Source: CAYOZL01 sp964408435
Lineage (GTDB): Bacteria; Bdellovibrionota_C; UBA2361; SZUA-149; CAYOZL01
DNA: 9,852 bases
Assembly: GCA_964408435.1 (NCBI GenBank)
Contig: CAYOZL010000074.1
Coordinates: 1-9,852, forward strand
Direction: 5' to 3'
Position 1 is the first letter of the stretch; the number at the start of each line of letters is the position of its first letter. Under the pieces are notes generated by a model. That model was not told the origin of the DNA. It saw nothing but the letters and a program-made list of their open reading frames with translations, and ran no database searches. Shown here piece after piece: positions 1 through 5,377 of the stretch. The translations under genes and the position numbers were made by a program.

Positions 1-138
1 GTTGATGATGATCAGAAAAGAGTAGCTACTCCTAAAACGGCAATAGGTTCTGGTAGTTCATTATTAGTAATTGGTAGGCCAATTACTCAAGCAGATAATC
101 CGCTAGAGATTGTTAAAAGTATTAATATTAAACTGTAG
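1..138 (+). CDS. pyrF: Orotidine 5'-phosphate decarboxylase, C-terminal end (5' truncated by window edge)
   Basis: The frame is open from base 1 and ends at TAG 136-138, giving the last 45 residues of a protein. It carries DQKR, then TPKTAI, then VIGRPIT followed by QADNP. This is the C-terminal signature of orotidine-5'-monophosphate decarboxylase, where the GR of the VIGRP segment contacts the substrate phosphate; the E. coli enzyme has DQRR, TPAQA and VIGRPVTQ at the same places. The enzyme makes UMP from OMP in the cytoplasm, the last step of de novo pyrimidine synthesis. The catalytic Lys/Asp residues lie upstream of the window and cannot be checked. The gene is convergent with the BON-domain gene, with 61 bases between the stops. 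Confidence is high for the family despite the short fragment. Confidence 0.88.
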   Translation, partial: VDDDQKRVATPKTAIGSGSSLLVIGRPITQADNPLEIVKSINIKL

Positions 139-184
139 CTAAGATATAAAGTTAAGAAGTAGATTAGTGTGGAGATCTTAGTTA
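136..184. terminator. Weak inverted repeat between convergent pyrF and BON gene
   Basis: TAGCTAAGAT (136-145, starting at the pyrF stop codon) can pair with ATCTTAGTTA (175-184), giving ten pairs including one G-U, with a 29-base loop. It sits between two convergent stop codons, where a bidirectional terminator would be expected. There is no clean U-tract on either strand, so the terminator call is tentative. Confidence 0.25.
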
Positions 185-199
185 TAACGTTTATTCTTG

Positions 200-493
200 T
201 TATTTTGTAACAACTACAATCTGGTCGTCAATGCTTTTAACTGAAGCTGTAAATCTAAAAGCAGGAATTGCAACTTGCTTTTTGAAGTATTCATCGACCA
301 TTCCAGTTAAGACAATATGTCCGTCAGCGTAAGCAGTAACTTTAACAGTCCTCAGGTGCGAGGAGTAAGTATCTTTTTTTAATACCTCCTCACATTCTTG
401 TTGAAGTTGAGGATCGGTTGTCCTTTGTGCTTCTAATAGAGTTCTTTTTACTTTACGAACGGCTACTGGTGCTTGTGTTGCTACAGCGTTCAA
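200..493 (-). CDS. Small BON-domain protein
   Basis: A 97-residue protein with a basic N-terminus (about residues 1-25) followed by one BON-like domain (about 28-96). The domain shows an acidic helix (DPQLQQECEEVL), the strand-turn pair VTAYADGHIVLTGMV, a Lys/Gln helix (YFKKQVAI) and the final strand SIDDQIVVV. The ADGHIVLTG turn and the terminal 'sID..I.V' strand are the usual BON hallmarks. BON domains bind phospholipid or act as partner domains (OsmY, BamE-adjacent factors). I see no signal peptide or membrane segment, so this copy looks cytoplasmic and stand-alone. The start used is TTG at 493-491: an in-frame TAG lies eight codons upstream, no ATG is available, and GAAAGAAG lies four bases before the TTG as a plausible ribosome site. 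The exact role is unknown. Confidence 0.7.
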   Translation of the reverse strand: MNAVATQAPVAVRKVKRTLLEAQRTTDPQLQQECEEVLKKDTYSSHLRTVKVTAYADGHIVLTGMVDEYFKKQVAIPAFRFTASVKSIDDQIVVVTK

Positions 494-520
494 TGTACTT
501 CTTTCGATAAAAGACTATAG

Positions 521-576
521 GGTTTCTTCGGAAACTTCGGCAGCTATAAGCTCCAGAAGTTTCCGAATAAAAAACC
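521..576. other. Long perfect stem-loop in the BON gene 5' leader / possible sRNA 5' hairpin
   Basis: TTCGGAAACTTC (527-538) is the exact reverse complement of GAAGTTTCCGAA (556-567). A further outer match, GGTTT (521-525) with AAACC (572-576), extends the stem, and AGCT-ATA-AGCT inside the loop can form a small inner pair. Read on the - strand it lies in the untranslated leader of the BON gene, about 30 bases before its start. Read on the + strand it is followed by an A-rich linker and then by the U-tract hairpin at 603-636. Neither strand has U residues directly after this stem, so it is not itself an intrinsic terminator. Confidence 0.5.
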
Positions 577-602
577 ACAAAAAAACCATTTTAAGATTTC
601 CA

Positions 603-636
603 CACATTTATAGCTAAGCCATAAATGTGCTTTTTT
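603..636 (+). terminator. Rho-independent terminator-like hairpin
   Basis: CACATTTAT (603-611) pairs perfectly with ATAAATGTG (621-629) around a nine-base loop, followed by C and six T residues (631-636). This has the form of an intrinsic terminator for + strand transcription, although the stem is AT-rich. No protein gene on the + strand ends just upstream; the nearest is pyrF at 138, beyond the opposing BON gene. The hairpin therefore ends either read-through RNA antisense to the BON gene or a small RNA starting near 500. Confidence 0.5.
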
Positions 637-937
637 CTAACAATTCTACCCATATTTAATACTTTTTGGATGCTGTTAATAAGTAAAAACCTTATTAATG
701 TCAATAAGCTAGAAGAGATATAATGAGCATTCTAGAATAATCGTTCTAACCATTTGAAAATATTGAACTTTTTTTATTTCTTCTATTGCTTTTTAATTTT
801 CATAGATGTAGGTTAGAGAAGTTGAGAGGATCTTAAATAGCTCTTTTTAACGGTTTTTAAGAGTTTTTTGATTGATATTACTTATATATTAAGTGCTTTT
901 TTAATAGGTTGTTGGATTTTTTTAAAAACATTTTTTT
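637..937. other. Intergenic stretch, no gene found; leader of the channel gene
   Basis: I see no protein-coding frame or recognisable RNA gene here. It is very AT-rich. A perfect TATAAT at 719-724 on the + strand is the best -10 candidate for the downstream channel gene, but the only -35 at reasonable spacing (TTAATG, 695-700, 18-base spacer) is poor. Two short stems with U-tracts (CTCTT 841-845 / AAGAG 859-863 then six T; ACTTA 880-884 / TAAGT 890-894 then GC and six T) lie in what would be the leader. Each stem is only five pairs, so an attenuator role is speculative. Confidence 0.4.
719..724 (+). promoter_or_regulatory. Candidate -10 box upstream of ion channel gene
   Basis: This is an exact TATAAT hexamer. 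The best -35-like hexamer at permitted spacing matches TTGACA at only about three positions, and there is no extended -10 TG. Transcription from here would give a leader of about 200 bases before the channel gene. In such AT-rich DNA a chance TATAAT is quite possible. Confidence 0.25.
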
Positions 938-1741
938 ATGGGTTTTATGTTTAAGTCTATTAAATTTTTTATTTTAGTTATTGCAACTATCCTTCCTTTA
1001 ATAGAACTAGGTTTATTCGAACTAGATTCTTATAATCTTTTTGAAGAAAGCTTATTAGAGTTAGTAAAGTATAGAGTTATTAAACTTTGTATTTTTGCAT
1101 TTCTAGCAAGTACTCTTTCTTATCAGTTCATATATTTAAGTAGTAAACTAAAGCAAAATTTATTTGAATTATTAATTCTATCTATTTCTTTTAAATATGT
1201 AGTTTTCTTATCTCTTCTTTGGATTACTTTTCTTCCTGGTTTAAGAGACTTAGTTGTTACAGCTTTAAAAAGTGTAAGATCGATTCTTTATGTTACAATT
1301 TTACTTGGATTACACTTTTATATTTATGGGGTTATCGGAGTCAATTTATTCTCTGAAACTGATCCTACACACTTTGGAAAAATTCAAAACTCATTAGTAG
1401 CACTTTTTCAAGTTCTAACACTAGAAGATTGGACAGATGTAATGTTTGCACAAATTTCTAACCCGGCTGAAATTACATTAATTCCAGTTTTATTTTTTGT
1501 GTCTTTTGTATTAATTGGAACAATTCTTATTTTAAATCTATTAGTTGCAATTGTTACAAATGCATTTGTATCTGCAAAATTAGAATTAGAAATGAGTAGT
1601 TTAAAAGCAGTGAATCAACAATCATTCGATAAGATTTCTAATAGCATTGAGCAACTATCTGAAAAGTTAGAGCAAAACCAAGATAAGCCTAGATTAAAGC
1701 TTATAAATGGCGGTTTAAACGCACAGAGTTCGCTGAGTTAA
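938..1741 (+). CDS. NaChBac/CavAb-like single-domain ion channel with degenerate voltage sensor
   Basis: A 267-residue ion-transport-family protein, close in length to bacterial single-domain sodium channels (about 270). Membrane segments: 7-27 (S1), 45-66 (S2), about 75-99 (S3 plus S4 remnant), 115-138 (S5), 180-210 (S6). The pore loop is residues 150-170 with filter TLEDWTD (161-167), and S6 ends ILNLLVAIVTNAF as in this family. Residues 214-250 form a charged, heptad-like tail (FDKISNSIEQLSEKLEQ), as in the tetramerising coiled coil of NaChBac. The channel should sit in the inner membrane as a homotetramer. Aligned on the proline after S4 (P100), the four arginine positions of NavAb S4 are F, V, L and L, so voltage gating is doubtful. 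The filter has three acidic positions like calcium-selective channels. Start ATG 938 has no clear Shine-Dalgarno; ATG 947 is an alternative. The stop abuts a CACAGAGG repeat. Confidence 0.8.
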   Translation: MGFMFKSIKFFILVIATILPLIELGLFELDSYNLFEESLLELVKYRVIKLCIFAFLASTLSYQFIYLSSKLKQNLFELLILSISFKYVVFLSLLWITFLPGLRDLVVTALKSVRSILYVTILLGLHFYIYGVIGVNLFSETDPTHFGKIQNSLVALFQVLTLEDWTDVMFAQISNPAEITLIPVLFFVSFVLIGTILILNLLVAIVTNAFVSAKLELEMSSLKAVNQQSFDKISNSIEQLSEKLEQNQDKPRLKLINGGLNAQSSLS

Positions 1742-1743
1742 AT

Positions 1744-1815
1744 CGAGACACAGAGGAAAATCAAAACTTCCTTTGCGTCTTTTGTATACTTTGAGATCTC
1801 TGTGCGTCTGTGTGA
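1744..1815. repeat. CACAGAGG-family intergenic inverted repeat, copy 1
   Basis: The left arm contains GAGACACAGAGG (1745-1756); the right arm contains CTCTGTGCGTCTGTGTG (1798-1814), with CCTTTGCGTC-like sequence between. It starts two bases after the channel stop codon and ends 13 bases before the next gene's start. The same words recur at 5252-5374 and 7039-7127. The arms here are the most diverged of the three, so a long hairpin is less certain than at copy 3. Confidence 0.65.
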
Positions 1816-1827
1816 TAATTTAATTAA

Positions 1828-2451
1828 ATGAGTAATATTGAAGAAAAAATTGCGGATTTCCATGTTCGCCTCGGTCGGCTTGAGTCATCAGTTAAAGAAT
1901 CAAAACAAGTAAAAGTTGATTCTACATACGAAAATATAGTTGAATTTGCTACAGCCAGTGTTGCTTTAATTCTTTGCTATTTAGGCTTTGGCTTACCAAA
2001 TCATTATTATCAATATCTATTTGGTTTTTTAATAGTATTGTCTATTTATCATAAAGAAAAATTTCCACTTCCTAAGCATTGGTCGGAGTACCTTTTAGTA
2101 GTAATAAATATTTTACTTTTATCTTTCTTATTAAAGATTGTAATAGGAGGCGGTGACCCGAAGCCTTTATCTTGGGTTGCGTATCCAACAATAGAAGGTG
2201 GAATAACTTCTTTTAAATTAGCTTGGCAACCAATTGAACTTTCCGATTGGGAGTTGCCGTTAACAGTTATTCAATCATTTTTCCTTATTATTACTTTATT
2301 TGGCTCTCTTATTGGTTTTATGCTTTTAAGTGGAATGTCGTCTTTTATTCTAACTATTTTAGCGCTTCCTGCTTTAGTGGACTTTAATTGGGCGTACGCA
2401 ATGCCTGGAATGGTAGCCGCGCTAACTACTTTTTACCTGCAAAGTGAATAA
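1828..2451 (+). CDS. Multi-pass membrane protein of unknown function
   Basis: I do not recognise this 207-residue protein. The N-terminus (1-30) is a charged amphipathic helix with heptad spacing (IEEKIADFHVRLGRLESSV), probably a short coiled coil in the cytoplasm. Hydrophobic segments follow at about 36-56, 60-75, 86-106, 145-167 and 171-185, with a weaker one at 188-204, so five or six membrane spans are likely. A soluble loop at 107-144 carries GGGDPKP and several Trp and Gly residues. It lacks pore-loop, transporter or enzyme motifs that I can identify. It lies 86 bases downstream of the channel gene in the same direction, separated by a CACAGAGG repeat, so it may be co-transcribed with the channel. 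No strong ribosome site precedes ATG 1828. Its TAA stop is directly followed by the hexamer repeat array. Confidence 0.7.
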   Translation: MSNIEEKIADFHVRLGRLESSVKESKQVKVDSTYENIVEFATASVALILCYLGFGLPNHYYQYLFGFLIVLSIYHKEKFPLPKHWSEYLLVVINILLLSFLLKIVIGGGDPKPLSWVAYPTIEGGITSFKLAWQPIELSDWELPLTVIQSFFLIITLFGSLIGFMLLSGMSSFILTILALPALVDFNWAYAMPGMVAALTTFYLQSE

Positions 2452-2454
2452 CTC

Positions 2455-2628
2455 TTAGTCTTAATCCTAATCCTAGCCCTAATCTTAGTCTTGACCTTAG
2501 TCTGAACTCTTAGTCCTAGTCTTAATCCCTTAGTTTTTCTCATTTCTTTCCTTGGGTAAGTATAGACACATTTTAGTATGAGATATTAAGGATCGAGACT
2601 AAGACCAAGACTAAGATTAAGACTAGGA
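2455..2628. repeat. Degenerate YTARTC hexamer array with inverted copy (possible bidirectional terminator)
   Basis: Eight in-phase hexamers run from 2455 to 2502 (TTAGTC, TTAATC, CTAATC, CTAGCC, CTAATC, TTAGTC, TTGACC, TTAGTC). After a break come TTAGTC, CTAGTC and TTAATC (2510-2527). About 65-90 bases on, the complement appears as a shorter array (about 2594-2628: GACTAA, GACCAA, GACTAA, GATTAA, GACTAG). A 14-base stretch, TCCTAGTCTTAATC (2514-2527), is perfectly inverted at 2615-2628. The element fills the gap between convergent genes, starts three bases after one stop codon and contains the ogt stop codon (TAG, 2625-2623). A folded RNA from either strand could act as a terminator, though I see no convincing U-tract. 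Confidence 0.75.
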
Positions 2629-3084
2629 ATGCGTTGCTTTTTCGTGCTCTAGTAAGAATTTCTTTTTCTCTGTCCCGGCACTAAATCCACCGAGTTTGTT
2701 ATTCTTCGCTAACACCCTATGACACGGAATAAATAATAGCAGAGAATTTCTTCCGCAACCTGTTCCAACTGCACGAACTGCTTTTTCTTTATTTATGGCT
2801 TTTGCTAATTCAGAGTAAGACTTAGTTTTACTGAATTGAATTTTTTTGATTTCTTTCCAAACTTGATTTTGAAAATCTGTCCCATTTAATTTAATTGGAA
2901 TTTTCTTTAATGAGCTCTTATCGCCAGCAAAGTATTTTTCAATAGCAATTTGAGCTTCTTTTAATATTGGTGATGTGTTTTTTTTAGTTAATTTTTTTTT
3001 AGTAGGTAGGCACTTAGTTAGCTTGCCATTAACTTCTTCAAGGATTAATTTTCCTATTAGAGAGTTAATGACAATTTCATTCAT
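2623..3084 (-). CDS. ogt: Methylated-DNA--protein-cysteine methyltransferase
   Basis: A 153-residue suicide DNA-repair protein that moves alkyl groups from O6-alkylguanine (and O4-alkylthymine) to its own cysteine. The variable N-terminal domain is residues 1-65. The C-terminal active domain begins at GTDFQNQVWKEI (68-79) and contains the helix-turn-helix YSELAKAINKEKAVRAVG (90-107), with Tyr90 and the Arg of 'VRAVG' in the positions that flip the damaged base. The acceptor motif IPCHRV has Cys121, and the C-terminus has LGGFSAG and KKFLLEHE. The usual N-P before the acceptor strand is N-S here (RNSLLLFIPCHRV), a mild deviation. The ATG shares one base with the sucA stop (TAATG), so translation is probably coupled. 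The last Ser codon and the TAG stop lie inside the hexamer repeat, so the extreme C-terminus was probably reshaped by it. Whether the biological role is Ogt-like or Ada-C-like cannot be told from sequence. Confidence 0.9.
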   Translation of the reverse strand: MNEIVINSLIGKLILEEVNGKLTKCLPTKKKLTKKNTSPILKEAQIAIEKYFAGDKSSLKKIPIKLNGTDFQNQVWKEIKKIQFSKTKSYSELAKAINKEKAVRAVGTGCGRNSLLLFIPCHRVLAKNNKLGGFSAGTEKKKFLLEHEKATHS

Positions 3085-5144
3085 TAGCTATACTTAATAA
3101 AGGCAGACTTTATAATAGCCTGTTGCTCTAATGCATGTGCCTTAGAAGACCCAGTAGCAGGAGAGGCACTCTCAGAGCGTCTTACTGATGTTACTCTTCT
3201 ATTACCTTTAATTCTCTCTAGGTTAGGCCTAATATACTGAAGTGCTCCCATATTCGCAGGCTCTTCCTGAACCCACATAATAGTTTTTGCATTAGTGTAT
3301 TTCTTAAGTTCAGAAACTAATTCTTTTTCAGGAAAAGGATAGAGTTGCTCAACTGAAATTACTCCAACTGTGCTATCTTCTCTTTTCTTTTTCTCGTTTA
3401 CTAATTCATGAGTAATCTTACCACTGCATAAAAGTAGCTTTGTAATTTGGTCTGATTGGTCTTGATGAGAAATAATATTTCTGAATTTATCATTTGTAAA
3501 TTTCTCAATTGGTGAAGACGCAACCTTTGCTCTAAGTAAACTCTTAGGAGTCATTACAATTAGTGGCTTTCTCCATTTTCTTTTTACTTGTCTTCTCAGC
3601 ATATGAAAATACTGTCCGGCACTACTTGGGTAGCAAACTTGGATATTATCTTCCGCTGCAGATTGTAAAAATCTTTCTAGTCTTGCACTTGAGTGCTCAG
3701 GGCCTGCTCCTTCAAATCCATGTGGAAGAAGCATTACTAATCCAGAGAGTAAATTCCATTTATCTTCTCCAGCAGTAATAAACTGATCTATTATTATTTG
3801 TGCTCCGTTTACAAAGTCACCAAACTGAGCTTCCCACATTACTAATGCTTCAGGGTAGTCTCTTGTATAACCATATTCAAAGCCAACGGCTGCAGCTTCA
3901 GAAAGAACAGAGTCGTAAACTTCAAAAAAAGCTTTGCTCTCTTTTAAATTTCTAAGTGGGCTATAAACGTTTCCATTTTCATGGTCATAGAGATAAGCAT
4001 TTCTATGGCTAAAAGTTCCTCTTCTAGAGTCTTGNNNNNNNNNNNNNNNNNNNNNNNNNNNNNNNNNNNNNNNNNNNNNNNNNNNNNNNNNNNNNNNNNN
4101 NNNNNNNNNNNNNNNNNNNNNNNNNNNNNNNNNNTCATCAGGACTTTCCCCGTTTACATGAAAAATTGGAATATCGATTCTTTTTGCTACATCAGTAGAA
4201 AATCTTGATGAGTGCAATGCTTCAGGAACAGCTGTAAAGCCAATTAGATTGTTAATTATTATGTTTATTACTCCACCAACTTCAAAGCCAGGAATACTTT
4301 CGTAGTTTAAAGTCTCAGCTGTTACACCTTGTCCAGCAAAAGCAGCATCTCCGTGTAATACTACTCCAAGAACCTTTTTCTTATCTACGTCTTTAAGCCT
4401 TTCTTGTCTTGCTTTAACGCTACCTAGTAATACAGGATTAATTGCTTCTAGGTGACTTGGGTTAGGAGCTAATTCAACAAAGATATCTTTGCCCGACTTA
4501 GTTTTATAAATTCCAGTTGAGCCTTTATGATATTTAACATCGTCTCGACCTAACATGCTTTTAGGATCTACGTCTTCAAAAGCAGCAATAATAGTTTCTG
4601 TTGCAGTGCCACCAATGTATTGCATTACATTAAGTCTGCCCCTATGCGCCATTGCTAGAAGCACATGTTCTGCTCCTTGTTTTGCCGCAACTTCAATTAT
4701 GTTATCTAAGAGAGGAATTAATGCGTTGTTTCCCTCTAAGGAAAATCTTTTAGAGCCTACGTATCTAGTATGTAAAAACTTTTCAAAAGTTTCACTTTCT
4801 AAAATTCTTTTAAGAACTTCTCTTTGGTTAATTTCTATATTTGGATTTTCTAATTTATTAGCAATCCAATCAGTACGATCTGCATATGGAATATGCATGA
4901 ACTCAGCACCAATTTTTGAGCAGTATGCTTCTTTTAGTTTTTCATTATCATTAAAAACTTTTTCAAGTTCACTATGATTGAATTCTGGAATTCTATCTAA
5001 GGAGTCTAAGTCTGCTTTTAAGTATCCCCAGCGTCTAAATGTATCTATAGTTTTTTCGTCGTTCATCTGTTCGTTATTATTGTTATTTACAGAATTATTT
5101 AAAGCATTATTTAAAAATTTTCCTGCTATCTCAGTAAGTCCCAT
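3084..5144 (-). CDS. sucA: 2-oxoglutarate dehydrogenase E1 component (interrupted by assembly gap)
   Basis: This thiamine-diphosphate enzyme decarboxylates 2-oxoglutarate and passes the succinyl group to the E2 lipoyl domain in the TCA cycle. Visible family motifs are KRFSLEGNNALIPLLDN (132-148), MAHRGRLNV (165-173), NPSHLEAINPV (228-238), the ThDP/Mg motif HGDAAFAGQG through INNLIGFT (264-304), then after the gap QDSRRGTFSHRNA, WEAQFGDFVNGAQ, LLPHGFEGAGPEHSSARLERFLQ, RKPLIVMTPKSLLR, QLYPFPEKEL and ESASPATGSS near the end. The 100 N stand for 34 residues, but the E. coli enzyme has roughly 200 between these points, so about 600 bases are probably missing. The N-terminus is short and Asn-rich (1-30) and lacks the roughly 80-residue leader with the E2-binding helix. 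ATG 5144 follows a promoter closely; Met27 (5066) is an alternative start. No sucB or lpd is adjacent; ogt overlaps the stop by one base. Confidence 0.9.
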   Translation of the reverse strand: MGLTEIAGKFLNNALNNSVNNNNNEQMNDEKTIDTFRRWGYLKADLDSLDRIPEFNHSELEKVFNDNEKLKEAYCSKIGAEFMHIPYADRTDWIANKLENPNIEINQREVLKRILESETFEKFLHTRYVGSKRFSLEGNNALIPLLDNIIEVAAKQGAEHVLLAMAHRGRLNVMQYIGGTATETIIAAFEDVDPKSMLGRDDVKYHKGSTGIYKTKSGKDIFVELAPNPSHLEAINPVLLGSVKARQERLKDVDKKKVLGVVLHGDAAFAGQGVTAETLNYESIPGFEVGGVINIIINNLIGFTAVPEALHSSRFSTDVAKRIDIPIFHVNGESPDXXXXXXXXXXXXXXXXXXXXXXXXXXXXXXXXXXQDSRRGTFSHRNAYLYDHENGNVYSPLRNLKESKAFFEVYDSVLSEAAAVGFEYGYTRDYPEALVMWEAQFGDFVNGAQIIIDQFITAGEDKWNLLSGLVMLLPHGFEGAGPEHSSARLERFLQSAAEDNIQVCYPSSAGQYFHMLRRQVKRKWRKPLIVMTPKSLLRAKVASSPIEKFTNDKFRNIISHQDQSDQITKLLLCSGKITHELVNEKKKREDSTVGVISVEQLYPFPEKELVSELKKYTNAKTIMWVQEEPANMGALQYIRPNLERIKGNRRVTSVRRSESASPATGSSKAHALEQQAIIKSAFIKYS
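4035..4134. other. Assembly gap of exactly 100 N inside sucA
   Basis: Exactly 100 N, a conventional placeholder for a gap of unknown size. The reading frame happens to continue across it, but this carries no information about true length. The missing part should hold the middle of the E1 protein, including the segment matching the YRRHGHNEADEP motif of E. coli SucA. Confidence 0.97.
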
Positions 5145-5155
5145 AATTAAATACT

Positions 5156-5184
5156 AATATAATCGGTTATAAGCGTGTTTTCAA
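5156..5184 (-). promoter_or_regulatory. Sigma-70-type promoter for sucA-ogt
   Basis: On the - strand TTGAAA (5184-5179) is followed by exactly 17 bases and then TATATT (5161-5156), a good match to the -35/-10 consensus at ideal spacing. Transcription would begin near 5149, leaving only about five bases before ATG 5144. The message would be nearly leaderless if that start is used, or carry an 80-base leader if translation begins at Met27. No Shine-Dalgarno is visible before either start. Confidence 0.5.
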
Positions 5185-5251
5185 CCCATGGATATATGAT
5201 AAATGCTTAGAGATTGCCAGTGGTTCCATAATTTAATGGTAAAAAAGATAC

Positions 5252-5374
5252 AGCACAGAGGTCACAGAGGATAAGAAGACACAGAGAGTATAGATATAGA
5301 GTATATTTTAAGAAACTATCTAGATTAGTATTTAAAATCTCTGTGTCTTAAAAATACTCAGTGTTCTTTGTGCG
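5252..5374. repeat. CACAGAGG-family intergenic inverted repeat, copy 2
   Basis: The left arm begins AGCACAGAGGTCACAGAGG (5252-5270) and continues to GACACAGAG (5278-5286). The right arm is CTCTGTGTCTT (5339-5349) with a diverged continuation to GTGTTCTTTGTGCG (5361-5374). Between them is an AT-rich spacer of about 50 bases. On the - strand the element begins directly after the zinc-ribbon gene's TAA (5380-5378). The left-arm start is nearly identical to that of copy 3 (7039-7127). Confidence 0.7.
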
Positions 5375-5377
5375 TAG

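Noticed and set aside
521..576. tRNA or intrinsic terminator
   Set aside because: No cloverleaf arms or CCA-adjacent acceptor stem can be drawn, and no U-tract follows the stem on either strand.
841..902. Two tandem intrinsic terminators before the channel gene
   Set aside because: Stems of only five pairs in DNA full of T-runs are expected by chance; mentioned only as weak structures in the intergenic entry.
1744..1815. Insertion sequence ends
   Set aside because: No transposase frame lies between or next to any repeat copy, and copies are short palindromes without visible target duplications.
2455..2628. CRISPR array or chromosome-end telomere
   Set aside because: There are no constant repeats with unique spacers, and the hexamers are degenerate, short and internal with genes on both sides, so neither explanation fits.
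3563..3778. Open frame on the + strand inside sucA (with others at 3981-4208 and 4555-4977)
   Set aside because: They are antisense to strongly conserved E1 sequence, show no recognisable motif, and one runs across the N gap.
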